From Ruegeria sp. THAF57 (GTDB lineage Bacteria > Pseudomonadota > Alphaproteobacteria > Rhodobacterales > Rhodobacteraceae), in the NCBI RefSeq assembly GCF_903914075.1, contig NZ_CAIWNQ010000010.1, positions 83,130 through 147,129 on the forward strand: a stretch of DNA of 64,000 nucleotides, given 5' to 3'. Positions within the stretch are counted from its first letter, which is position 1; each line of letters begins with the position of its first letter. This document shows positions 46,051 through 54,933 of this stretch, piece after piece. The notes under the pieces were generated by a model, which was given only the letters and a program-made list of their open reading frames with translations, was not told where the DNA came from and did not search any database. Made by a program: the position numbers and the translations under genes.

Positions 46051-48357
46051 TTGGACCGCATCGCTCGCATCATAGCCACCGAAATCAGCGCACGGCCCGA
46101 ACAAGTCGAAGCGGCGGTCAAATTACTGGACGAAGGCGCCACTGTCCCGTTTGTAGCGCGCTATCGCAAAGAGGCAACAGGTGGGCTGGACGACACACAA
46201 TTGCGCGCGCTTTCCGACCGCCTGACATACCTGCGAGAATTGCAGGCGCGTCGCGATACGATCCTGAATTCAATCAAAGATCAGGGCAAACTAACTGACG
46301 ATCTTGCCAAGTCGATCATACAGGCCGAAACCAAGGCACAGTTGGAAGACATCTACCTGCCCTATAAGCCCAAACGCCGCACCAAGGCGATAATTGCCCG
46401 AGAAAACGGGCTTGAGCCGCTTGCAGACGCCATTCTAGCGGACAGGACTGCGGACCCGGACGTATTGGCCTTGAGCTACCTGACCGAAACGATTGCAACG
46501 ACAAAGGACGCTTTGAACGGTGCCCGCGACATCATCACCGAGCAGTTGGCCGAAAACGCCGGATTATTGGGTGAGCTTCGAGCGTTCATGCACCAAGAGG
46601 CATTACTGTCAGCCAAGGTGATCGAAGGCAAACAGCAAGAAGGCGCAAAGTTCAGCGATTACTTTGATCATTCCGAACAATGGGCAAACACCCCTTCGCA
46701 CCGGGCGTTAGCCATGTTGCGCGCGTCCAAGGAAGATATTGTGACGCTGGATATCGCGCCCAACCCAGAAGATGGGGCTGCGCGGGCGGAAGCGATCGTA
46801 GCTGCGCATCTCCATACGCGTACTGATGCGCCTGGCGACGTCTGGCTCCGCAAGGTTGCCGGCTGGACTTGGCGCGTCAAACTATCCTTGTCGATGATGG
46901 TAGAGATGATGGCGGAGCTGCGCAGTCGCGCGCAAGATGAGGCAATTCTAGTTTTCTCACGCAATCTCAAAGACTTACTGTTCTCCGCACCTGCCGGAAC
47001 CAAGGCAACATTGGGTTTGGACCCCGGCATTCGCACCGGAGTAAAGGCGGCAGTCGTCGATGCAACTGGAAAAGTGCTTGAGACAGAAACACTTTACCCA
47101 TTTCAGCCCAAGAATGACCTTCACGGCGCGAAACACACGATTCTGAGTTTTGTGCGCGCGCACAATATTGAGCTGATCGCCATAGGTAACGGAACCGCAA
47201 GCCGAGAAACCGAAAGGCTTGTTTCTGATGCATTAAAGCAAATTCCAAAGACTGAAAATACGCCGACCAAGGTCGTCGTGTCCGAAGCTGGTGCTTCTGT
47301 CTATTCGGCCTCTGAACTTGCTGCACGTGAGTTCCCGGATATGGACGTGTCATTGCGAGGCGCTGTTTCGATAGCACGCAGGTTGCAGGATCCCCTGGCT
47401 GAACTGGTGAAGATCGAACCAAAGTCGATCGGGGTCGGACAATACCAGCACGACGTCGATCAGCATCGGTTGTCACAGTCTCTGGACTCGGTCATCGAGG
47501 ACGTCGTGAACGCAGTCGGTGTTGATCTGAATACGGCCTCAGCTCCCCTGCTCTCACGTGTCTCTGGTTTGGGGCCTGTTTTGGCGGACTCAATCGTTGC
47601 CCATCGTGATGTGCATGGCGCATTTAAATCTAGAAACGACTTGTTGAACGTCGCGCGCCTAGGCCCCCGAGCCTTTGAACAATGTGCAGGCTTCCTTCGC
47701 ATTTTAAATGGGTCCGAGCCCCTGGATGCGTCTTCGGTACATCCAGAAGCCTATGACGTTGCTCGACGGGTCGTCACTGCCTGTGGGCGGGATATTCGTC
47801 AGATCATGGGGCAAGAAGATGCCTTGAAAAACCTGCAAGCCGAGCGCTTTACCGATGACAAGTTCGGCCTTCCCACTGTTCAGGACATTTTCGCGGAACT
47901 TGAAAAGCCTGGGCGCGACCCTCGACCAAGCTTTGTCACGGCTTCGTTCAAAGACGGGGTCGAGGAAATTTCAGACCTTAAACCCGGAATGAAGTTGGAG
48001 GGGACGGTTACAAATGTCGCGGCCTTTGGGGCGTTTGTCGACCTCGGCGTTCATCAGGATGGATTGGTTCATGTGAGCCAACTGGCGGATCGGTTTGTCA
48101 AAGACCCTCACGAAATAGTTCAGGCGGGCCAAGTCGTGAAAGTCACCGTCGTCGACATCGATGTCAATCGAAAGCGAATTGGCCTGAGCATGCGCAAAAC
48201 CAGAACGGCGTCGGACAATCAAAAACACGACGACAAGAGAACATCGAGACAATCCCGAAAATCTAGGCTAAACGAAAATCAACGCGCAAAAAATGACAAA
48301 AATGCACACCACAGCGCACTTGGTGATGCGCTTCGATCAGCGATGAAGAAGCAGTGA
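46051..48357 (+). CDS. tex: Tex-type RNA-binding transcription accessory protein
   Basis: 768 residues. The order is that of Tex: an N-terminal helical region (VEAAVKLLDEGATVPFVARYRKEATGGLDD), a YqgF/RuvC-like nuclease fold (LGLDPGIRTGVKAAVVD), helix-hairpin-helix parts (GVDLNTASAPLLSRVSGLGP) and a C-terminal S1 domain (GTVTNVAAFGAFVDLGVHQDGLVHVSQ). A basic tail follows. The start appears to be TTG, with CAGGAG upstream. Tex is a general RNA/transcription factor, normally chromosomal; here it stands next to a plasmid-type replication module. Confidence 0.93.
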   Translation: MDRIARIIATEISARPEQVEAAVKLLDEGATVPFVARYRKEATGGLDDTQLRALSDRLTYLRELQARRDTILNSIKDQGKLTDDLAKSIIQAETKAQLEDIYLPYKPKRRTKAIIARENGLEPLADAILADRTADPDVLALSYLTETIATTKDALNGARDIITEQLAENAGLLGELRAFMHQEALLSAKVIEGKQQEGAKFSDYFDHSEQWANTPSHRALAMLRASKEDIVTLDIAPNPEDGAARAEAIVAAHLHTRTDAPGDVWLRKVAGWTWRVKLSLSMMVEMMAELRSRAQDEAILVFSRNLKDLLFSAPAGTKATLGLDPGIRTGVKAAVVDATGKVLETETLYPFQPKNDLHGAKHTILSFVRAHNIELIAIGNGTASRETERLVSDALKQIPKTENTPTKVVVSEAGASVYSASELAAREFPDMDVSLRGAVSIARRLQDPLAELVKIEPKSIGVGQYQHDVDQHRLSQSLDSVIEDVVNAVGVDLNTASAPLLSRVSGLGPVLADSIVAHRDVHGAFKSRNDLLNVARLGPRAFEQCAGFLRILNGSEPLDASSVHPEAYDVARRVVTACGRDIRQIMGQEDALKNLQAERFTDDKFGLPTVQDIFAELEKPGRDPRPSFVTASFKDGVEEISDLKPGMKLEGTVTNVAAFGAFVDLGVHQDGLVHVSQLADRFVKDPHEIVQAGQVVKVTVVDIDVNRKRIGLSMRKTRTASDNQKHDDKRTSRQSRKSRLNENQRAKNDKNAHHSALGDALRSAMKKQ

Positions 48358-48386
48358 GGTCTGTGACCTTCAATACCGCATCTCTT

Positions 48387-49646
48387 CTATTCAAAAGCCT
48401 CTGGCTCTAGTTCCTCCCAGAAAGCAAAAATCCTGGTGGCGTTCAGACCTGAACGCCATCCATGCGAACGGAAATGTTCGCGATCGAGGTCATTGTCCAG
48501 ACCTGCCATGAACAGTCTTTTGTCAGCGTCGCGTTGCGTGGGGTTTCGCCGCGAAACCAACTCTTCTACCACGGAGAGTTTTCTGGACCTTTCGGTGCGC
48601 TCCGCAGCGCGGGCGGCGTAGGCCTTTTCTTCCTGAGCTTTTTCTTCCTGTCTCAATCGCGCAGATTCAAGCGCTTCGGGACTTGGGGCGATCTGTGCTT
48701 CTTCGATTGGCGGCTTGTAGTCATCACGCAAGGCAGCGGACAGGTACCCGAGAGTAGACTTCACACCGCCCTGCCCTGTCACATAATCCAATTTTTGCTG
48801 AATATATTTTTCACCATGTTCAGCGATCCACTGCCGCGCCAGCCGGTCTGAGACCCCTTGCTTACGAAGTGTTTTGTAAACCGCCAGATTTCGCACACCA
48901 TCGCTATCGTCGATTTCGAACATAGCTTTCTGCGGGTTCCCTTTAATCCGGAACCTTATATCCGTGACCGAACGCCCCTTTTTTTGAAACTCTGGCTCAA
49001 TAAGTATATCCGAGCTTTTGTTTACTTCATTGACGGCTGGTTTGATTATCTTTGCGTTTAGGTGTTTGAAGCTGCTGTAGTAGTCGCTGCCATCAACACC
49101 CATGAGTTTTCTAAACACATCCAAGGACCACCATCCTGTGGATCCGGTCCTTACAAAACGATAACAGTTTTCATAAAGCGCCAACCCATGACCGGAACTG
49201 AAATTGCGCTGGATTTGCACATTGATCAAAGCATAAATCTTTGGGTCGTAGAGTTTCTGCGCCAGCGCGGGCGAGTAGGCATATTCACAAACACCACTTT
49301 TTAGCTTTGCAAAGCTAAGCAGCGAAGAAACGCCCCACTCTTGCCGGCCTTGCTCATCCAACATGTCCCATTCTGCGACAGTTTCCGCCAAAGCACGCAA
49401 ACTTGCGCGCAATGTATCAAAATCATTGGAGTTATAACCAACCATCATGGCAAGTGTGCGTGCATCTATCGTGTGCGTAGATGCAGAAGTCAGCGCATCG
49501 TATGCATTGAGTAGCAGCACGTTAGAAAGCTTGCGTTGAAGCAGCGTGAGTTTACCGCTGATATGTATCGCGGCCACATTCTTTTTTACCGTCTCCCGAC
49601 GCAAGGCGCCTGAAAGGTGGTCCATGTCCAATTGTGTTTCCGGCAT
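48387..49646 (-). CDS. Rep_3-type plasmid replication initiator
   Basis: 419 residues of the Rep_3 (RepB-like) initiator superfamily: two winged-helix domains, the first with ISGKLTLLQRKLSNVLLLNAYDAL and the second with LALYENCYRFVRTGSTGWWSLDVFRKLMGV and FKHLNAKIIKPAVNEVNKSSDI, motifs of iteron-binding initiators. The C-terminal third is charged (coiled-coil RQEEKAQEEKAYAARAAERTERSRK). It faces away from an AT-rich intergenic region with repeats and is divergent from parA, the usual arrangement in roseobacter plasmids and chromids. Its product should bind the repeats at 49.69-49.95 kb to start replication. Confidence 0.88.
   Translation of the reverse strand: MPETQLDMDHLSGALRRETVKKNVAAIHISGKLTLLQRKLSNVLLLNAYDALTSASTHTIDARTLAMMVGYNSNDFDTLRASLRALAETVAEWDMLDEQGRQEWGVSSLLSFAKLKSGVCEYAYSPALAQKLYDPKIYALINVQIQRNFSSGHGLALYENCYRFVRTGSTGWWSLDVFRKLMGVDGSDYYSSFKHLNAKIIKPAVNEVNKSSDILIEPEFQKKGRSVTDIRFRIKGNPQKAMFEIDDSDGVRNLAVYKTLRKQGVSDRLARQWIAEHGEKYIQQKLDYVTGQGGVKSTLGYLSAALRDDYKPPIEEAQIAPSPEALESARLRQEEKAQEEKAYAARAAERTERSRKLSVVEELVSRRNPTQRDADKRLFMAGLDNDLDREHFRSHGWRSGLNATRIFAFWEELEPEAFE
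48542..48558. promoter_or_regulatory. Candidate parS site 1 (inside rep)
   Basis: GGTTTCGCCGCGAAACC, an inverted repeat that is the reverse complement of the site inside parB at 51663-51679. It keeps the GTTTC...GAAAC frame of known parS sites. Copies in rep, before parA and in parB, and none noticed elsewhere in the window, support a centromere role. Confidence 0.6.
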
Positions 49647-50224
49647 GATTCTGCCTGACTGCTCGTTTCAGTATTTGTGGCACGAAGGGTACCCAAAGAT
49701 CAATCACCTTTAGGTACCCAAATACAGTATAAGGCAGCTCCTGCAAACGGGTACCTTATTGTGGTGCTCATAAAGTTATCCCCAGAAAAAGACCTCAGGC
49801 GACTCTGAACGCAATCGTACACTCTAACCGGCGGTAAGGAATGCGCATGAATAGGGTCTGAAACTCAGGAAAATCAGCCAACCTGAGAATCGGTGCATGT
49901 CATACCGAGTCCTGCCACCCTTGATCCCGTAACTTGGTACCTTTTAGCCTGAGAATTGGCACCCATTAACCTGTAAACAGGGACCAAGTAGAGAGTAAGA
50001 CGTTGTTTTTATTTGTTTTCTTTTCCGCAAAGTTATTAAACTATCTAAAAAATAGAAACTATTTGTTGTGCTCATTTTTAATATTTCGAAAGTTTCGTGG
50101 CGAAACTCAATCAATTCTTGATTTTCTGTGGACAACTTCAGGACCAAGGATAGCTTTTGTGAAAAATGTGCGCTACCTTGCGCTATATACGCCGCTAAGG
50201 CGAACATTTCCTGAGGCTCAGACA
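49647..50224. other. Origin-like region between rep and parA
   Basis: 578 bp with four GGTACC-centred repeats (49688, 49713, 49750, 49936), a further related GGCACC, and a direct repeat CCTGAGAATYGG (49882 and 49949). DnaA-box-like nonamers are TTATCCCCA at 49776 and, on the minus strand, TTGTCCACA at 50127-50135. An AT-rich stretch at 50000-50090 could be the unwinding element. The candidate parS site 2 lies at 50092-50106. The combination fits an iteron-type replication origin with the rep and parA promoters. Confidence 0.65.
50092..50106. promoter_or_regulatory. Candidate parS site 2 (upstream of parA)
   Basis: GTTTCGTGGCGAAAC, one base different from the core of the sites in rep and parB, 119 bp before the parA start codon. 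It could serve partition and autoregulation of parAB. Confidence 0.6.
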
Positions 50225-51610
50225 GTGAACAAATCCAACCCTCCTCAACTACCACCCTATTTGAATCTCGATCCGAAAGCAGCAGCAAGTAAGTTACCGG
50301 ACCCTATAGGGACTTCTCGATTCGCAAAAGCCGCAGCATTCTGCACGAAAGGCCGAGAGGATTTGGCGCGTAGAGGTTACGCACCCGACGGCGAAAAACG
50401 GCTCCGCCGCTTTTCAATTTGGGAGATAACAAAATATCTCATTCCAGTCGCACCAGCGCACCTACGGCGAGTCCTCAAGGCAAACCCAGACCTTCCACAA
50501 GGTGAAGGTGAAACGGGTTCCAAATGGTTTTCTTTGGAAGAGGTTCTGATGCTGCGTAAACACTTTGCGGCGGAAGGTGTTAGTACCAAGGAATATTTGC
50601 CATATCGACCTGAGGGGTTGCCAGCAAAGGTTGTTGCAGTCGCAAATTTTAAAGGGGGTGTCGGGAAAACATCCACTGCAGCACATCTAGCCATGTCCGC
50701 CGCCTTGGATGGGTATCGTGTTCTAGTGATTGATCTCGACAGTCAGGGGTCGATGACGTCCATCTTGGGGGGCAACGTCGCAGACGAGTGGCAGACTGTG
50801 TTTCCACTGATTGCAAAAGATTACGCACAGGCCGTCCAGCAGGAAAACCGAGTTCGGAATGCGGCTGGACAATCAGAAATTCCGCTGGATGAGACCTTGA
50901 ATGAAGCGCTTAAGACTGGTCCGGGCGACGTAATACAGAAAACCCATTGGCCCAACATCGATCTTATTGGCGCTCAGCTTAACTTGTATTGGGCAGAATT
51001 TCAGATACCGGTCTGGCGAATGGGTTTGCGGAGTTGGCCGTTGTGGGATGGCTTGACCAATTTCCTGCATCAGGACGGAGTTTTGGACGACTATGACATA
51101 GTGTTCTTGGATACCCCTCCTGCACTTGGGTACCTTACGATCAACGCTCTGGCTGCGGCGGATATTTTGTTGGTGCCCCTTGGGGCTTCATTCTTGGAGT
51201 TCGATTCGACCGGTCGATTTTTCGACATGCTGTACACGACCTTCGCGAGTATAGAGGATGGAGAGAACGCCGCTCAGCGTGCAGCGGGGCTTCCAGAACT
51301 TAAATTCGAATGGGACGTTGTCAGAGCAATCATTACTCGGTTTGACGCCAGTCAACAGACCGATATGGCAAATGTGATCCAGGCCTATTTCGGGGATTTC
51401 ATGAACGCCTATAGACAGGACTACACCGCTTTAGTTGGGCAAGCCGGTGAGCAGGTCAATGGTATTTACGAAGCGGATTACCGGGACTTCAATCGCGATA
51501 CTTATGTGAGGGGTCGTGAAACCTTCGACAGGACTTATGCGGAATTCAAAGAGGTTCTGATCGGATGCTGGTGGCGGGATACCCATATGGGAGACAAGGC
51601 AGATGGCTAA
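50225..51610 (+). CDS. parA: ParA-type partition ATPase
   Basis: About 461 residues from a GTG at 50225 (the open frame extends 74 codons into the AT-rich origin region, which is not protein-like). An N-terminal HTH-like part (about residues 20-130, FSIWEITKYLIPVAPAHLRRVL) precedes the deviant Walker A ATPase (VANFKGGVGKTSTAAHLAMSAAL), Walker A' (VLVIDLDSQGSMTSIL) and Walker B (DIVFLDTPPALGYLTINALAAADILLVPL). This is the large plasmid-type ParA that also represses its own promoter. The stop overlaps the parB start by 8 bp. Confidence 0.92.
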   Translation: MNKSNPPQLPPYLNLDPKAAASKLPDPIGTSRFAKAAAFCTKGREDLARRGYAPDGEKRLRRFSIWEITKYLIPVAPAHLRRVLKANPDLPQGEGETGSKWFSLEEVLMLRKHFAAEGVSTKEYLPYRPEGLPAKVVAVANFKGGVGKTSTAAHLAMSAALDGYRVLVIDLDSQGSMTSILGGNVADEWQTVFPLIAKDYAQAVQQENRVRNAAGQSEIPLDETLNEALKTGPGDVIQKTHWPNIDLIGAQLNLYWAEFQIPVWRMGLRSWPLWDGLTNFLHQDGVLDDYDIVFLDTPPALGYLTINALAAADILLVPLGASFLEFDSTGRFFDMLYTTFASIEDGENAAQRAAGLPELKFEWDVVRAIITRFDASQQTDMANVIQAYFGDFMNAYRQDYTALVGQAGEQVNGIYEADYRDFNRDTYVRGRETFDRTYAEFKEVLIGCWWRDTHMGDKADG

Positions 51611-52670
51611 ACGCAGAAGATTGTCCGCTCCGGACACAACAGAGTTGGAGCAGATGGAGGCTGGTTTCGCGGCGAAACCCTCACTCAATCCATTTGAGGC
51701 AAAAGGGGCTACGCCTCCAATTGCCAAGGTTGCTGCCGAAGCCGCCACATTAAACAGCATGGCTTCCGTCACGGATAGGGTGGCATTGGCTCAGGACCAA
51801 GGAGATGCAGCGCGTTGGCGTGATGCCCAGGAAACTGGGCTCGTTGCGGAAATGATTCCGCTGAATCAAATAGATGCAGACTTCATCCGCAGGGACCGTA
51901 TGGTCGAAGATGATGAGGCCATGAACGAATTGTTGGATTCACTGCGTTCGCATGGCCTGAGAACGCCGGTCGAGGTAACGAAGAACGAAGACGGTTTTGG
52001 GCTCATCTCAGGATACCGAAGGCTCAAAGCGTTCCGACTGCTTGCCGATACGGACAGCTCTTTTTCATCGATCCCGGCCTTTGTGCGAGAGGCGGGCTCG
52101 GGGCAGGGCGCCTATATTTCAATGGTGGAAGAAAACGAGATACGGTCAAATCTGAGCTCGTATGAACGTGGGCGAGTAGCTGTTCTGGCGGCAGGGCAGG
52201 GGGTCTTCGACTCCACCGAGGCCGCGGTTGATGCGCTATTCGCGGCTGCTTCTAAGGCAAAGCGATCCAAAGTTAGAAGTTTTGCGATCGTTCATGAAGC
52301 GCTGGGTGATCTCCTGCAGCATCCAGTTAGTCTTACGGAAAAAGCCGGTTTGAAATTAGCCGCGGCGCTTCGTTCCGGCGCGCAACCAAAGTTGCGCCAA
52401 GTTCTGGCGGACGCTGGTGCGCTTGAGGTGCGGGAAGAGTGGGCGTTGCTGGAAGAAGCCCTGAAATCAACACCGAAGCCAACAAAGGAAAAAGCACGCG
52501 GTGGACGTCCGCAACAAGTCTTGCATCTGAAACCTGTGCAGCTTCCTGGAGGCGGAAAAGTCTCAGCAGAGCTTTCTTCGACGGAAGTGCGTATCAAAAT
52601 CAGTTTGCAGGACGTCTCAGCTGAGGATGCTGAAGAACTAGTGCGGCAAATAGCGGAACACCTTAGTTAG
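51603..52670 (+). CDS. parB: ParB-type centromere-binding protein
   Basis: 355 residues. A ParB N-terminal domain (IPLNQIDADFIRRDRMVEDDEAMNELLDSLRSHGLRTPVEV; LISGYRRLKAFRLL) carries the CTPase fold, with EENEIRSNLSSYERGRVA following; a helix-turn-helix region lies near residues 195-260. It should load at the GTTTCG...CGAAAC palindromes, one of which is within its own gene. It overlaps parA by 8 bp. Confidence 0.92.
   Translation: MAKRRRLSAPDTTELEQMEAGFAAKPSLNPFEAKGATPPIAKVAAEAATLNSMASVTDRVALAQDQGDAARWRDAQETGLVAEMIPLNQIDADFIRRDRMVEDDEAMNELLDSLRSHGLRTPVEVTKNEDGFGLISGYRRLKAFRLLADTDSSFSSIPAFVREAGSGQGAYISMVEENEIRSNLSSYERGRVAVLAAGQGVFDSTEAAVDALFAAASKAKRSKVRSFAIVHEALGDLLQHPVSLTEKAGLKLAAALRSGAQPKLRQVLADAGALEVREEWALLEEALKSTPKPTKEKARGGRPQQVLHLKPVQLPGGGKVSAELSSTEVRIKISLQDVSAEDAEELVRQIAEHLS
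51663..51679. promoter_or_regulatory. Candidate parS site 3 (inside parB)
   Basis: GGTTTCGCGGCGAAACC, 17 bp inverted repeat around a CGG centre, in codons 21-26 of parB. Same core as sites 1 and 2. Confidence 0.6.
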
Positions 52671-53029
52671 CTTGGTGGCGAGCCTCATCTTAAGTAACTA
52701 CTCGTTTTGCAAGTTCACTCCGGAGTGTCGATCTCGGTTATTGCTGAGTTGTGCGCAAAATCCGACAATAAGGATCATTATGCCTTGGGTGAGTAATATG
52801 GCTTAAGACTGAAAATTACTCGACAACATGGTTGCGGTCCTTTGACCATGGATCCGTTTCAGGATTTTTTTGCTACACTTGGATGGCATGAAGCAAACGG
52901 ATTGCCATGTTTGCCGACGGATCGGCGAAGGTATTTTCACATGCTTTTCATACTAATGTTCGTCTCGTCCATCCTTCAGGAACGGTTCGGATGTTTTTCG
53001 CGCCTTAACGCTGAACCGGCAATTCCGCC
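52671..53029. other. Non-coding stretch after parB
   Basis: About 360 bp with irregular base composition, lower GC than the neighbours and no protein-like frame. It begins the degraded region that runs to 54.6 kb. Confidence 0.5.
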
Positions 53030-53185
53030 CGAGAATCGTGTGGCTCGGCTGTTTAGCGTAGTGTGATCAACTGATACATTAGGCTCGGCCATTATCTTTT
53101 CCAGATCACGGAAAGATACGCCGGGTCTGGCGCAAAAGAAAACAGCATGGGGGATCACATCTTTAGGATTCCGGGCGCCTTTGAA
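53030..53185 (-). pseudogene. Fragment of an IS6-family transposase
   Basis: About 52 codons read FKGARNPKDVIPHAVFFCARPGVSFRDLEKIMAEPNVSVDHTTLN in pieces, the N-terminal HTH region of IS6/IS26-type DDE transposases (pattern F-K-x-R-x-x-P-x-D-V-I-L-x-A-V...Y-R-D-L-E-E-I-M...V-D-H). The catalytic domain is missing and the frame breaks just after. No terminal inverted repeats were found. Confidence 0.7.
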
Positions 53186-53815
53186 GGAAATCGTGAACGT
53201 ACAATAGATTATTATCATTCCGGAAGTCATTCACTGGTATGTGGAAGCGACGTCAGAGGCCAAAGGTTGCAACTGATTCCCCGAGCGTACCGCTCGCCAA
53301 GTTGCAGCATTACACTGCACAGGGGTGGTCTCTTTGTGGTACTGTGCTGTCAGCGTATCAGAGCTTCAAGCCTTGCATCCGGGAACTGGGAAATGACCGA
53401 ACGGATCTGCCTCCCGCGTGTTGCACACTGGGTGGTCGATAGCCTGTCCGCCAAAGCAGCGTTCGCCGCCGAGACAATCACCGTGTTTTGAAATGTCGTT
53501 GGGGTCTTAGGGTCAAATATTTGACTCCGTCCCCGAGCCCACGTTATGGCCACGGAGGGTTAGGTCGCGACGGCCCTGTCAAGTAGTTCCAATTGGCGGT
53601 GTACTATCCCTTCCGCGTTGGCTAAGCCAATATCAAATGCTGCCCCATCTCTATGGGCTCCACGGGCAGCGAACTCGCCCGTATTGATCGATCAGTTCGC
53701 AACTCAAACCTGGCCAGCATGTCGGCTATGTGATCGGTCACGGCGCCTTATGCAATTCCGTTCAGCGTCAATCAGGAGGTACCTGGCACCGGCAAACGGA
53801 TCCTGTCGCTGCTGA
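53186..53815. other. Degraded DNA without recognisable gene
   Basis: About 630 bp between the transposase fragment and the ApbE remnant. Short open frames on both strands show no family resemblance, and stops are scattered. Nothing could be assigned. Confidence 0.5.
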
Positions 53816-54214
53816 TTGGACCCTGTGCCAGCCCAACTTCTGATGCGCTAGTCGGCGTCCGGCGGTATCGGCATTGTGGGCCAGTGCCAGCCACGCAGGT
53901 TGAATGGTCTTATCAAAAAGCCCTGTCCGAGGCATCATGCAGAGCGGTACACAGGCTAAGCACCTGCAACGGCTCGGGCGAGGGGTTGGCCAGATGCCCC
54001 GTCCGTTCAGGTGGCACAGTTCCGATCCGGGGCGATACAGGCTGGAGTTGTTTTCCAGCCGCGTTACTTCGGCAGCAACCACGTCAAAAATAGGCGCGGC
54101 CTCGGCTGCGGTCAGGCCCTCAAGCCGCAGGCTGGCTTTCGCCCCCATCGCGGTGACCTGCGAGCGGGCCGATGTGGCGGCAGCGACCGGCATACAGACG
54201 CAGGCGGCCGAAGC
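53816..54214 (-). pseudogene. Remnant of a NosX/ApbE-type FAD:protein FMN transferase
   Basis: In pieces the minus strand encodes MGAKASLRLEGLTAAEAAPIF and AAEVTRLENNSSLYRPGSEL, the start of ApbE/NosX proteins. A frameshifted part reads LANPSPEPLQVLSLCTALHD, and then FDKTIQPAWLALAHN and KLGWHRVQ in the first frame again. Two frameshifts and loss of the C-terminal half make it non-functional. NosX matures the flavoprotein NosR in denitrifiers, so this may be a leftover of denitrification genes. Confidence 0.72.
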
Positions 54215-54263
54215 TGTCTCGACCTGCGAAGTTAAGCAAATCCCCAGTCCAGTGCTGATATTC

Positions 54264-54596
54264 ATGATGAAGGAAGACCCTGAAATAGGCGTATTCATTC
54301 TGGCATCGACCTTCACCCATCTGCATTCTTTGATGTCCCAACTGGAGCAACTCAAGGTGCAGACCGGGGCTCAGCGGGTGGCGGAATTCGTTGCGCGCCT
54401 GTGCGACAGCGAGGACGGGCCATGTGAGGTCGAATTGCCCTACGACCAAATCCTGATTGTTGGTCGTCTGGGCATGAAACCGGAAAGTCTGAGCAGAGTG
54501 TTTTCCCGTCTGAACCAAAGGGTGTGCGGATCAACAGAAAGCTCGGATATTCAACATCTGCGGGACTACACGGAAAGCGACCCTTCTGAGCGCTAG
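54264..54596 (+). pseudogene. C-terminal fragment of a Crp/Fnr (Dnr/NnrR-type) regulator
   Basis: The frame encodes MSQLEQLKVQTGAQRVAEFV and LPYDQILIVGRLGMKPESLSRVFSRLNQ, the dimer helix and HTH of Crp/Fnr regulators, closest in feel to those of denitrification. The N-terminal sensor domain is absent, being replaced by the divergent ApbE remnant, and the last codons appear shifted in frame. It could be expressed as a truncated HTH protein, but decay is more likely. Confidence 0.7.
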
Positions 54597-54933
54597 TTTA
54601 ACTTAATTTAGCTCATATGAGTTATCGTTTGTAACCAGGCCCACCATAAATTGGGTTGCGACAAGTCCCCTATCTTTCTGAAAAGCAAAGAGGACGGAAA
54701 TTGGCGCACACGTAAGTAAATGCGCACGAGCGCAACTCGAAGACAGTATCCTGGATGGTAAACTCCAACCGAGGCAAGCGAAGTCGAGATGATGAAACTA
54801 GATAGCGGAAACCGTCGCAACGACGCTAGAGACACATGTTCGTTGGTGCTTACGTCAGACTGTCGGATCGCATTTTCATTAGCGAATAAAACAGTACGCG
54901 TCCGAGCCTTCACAATAACTCCATCGGACGAGG
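54597..54933. other. Intergenic region before nsrR-like gene
   Basis: 337 bp with no recognisable coding or repeat; open frames here have no family resemblance. Confidence 0.5.

Noticed and set aside
50003..50224. N-terminal extension of ParA by 74 codons
   Set aside because: The extension lies in the AT-rich origin region, includes the parS-like site, and its residues do not resemble ParA; the GTG at 50225 gives a normal length.
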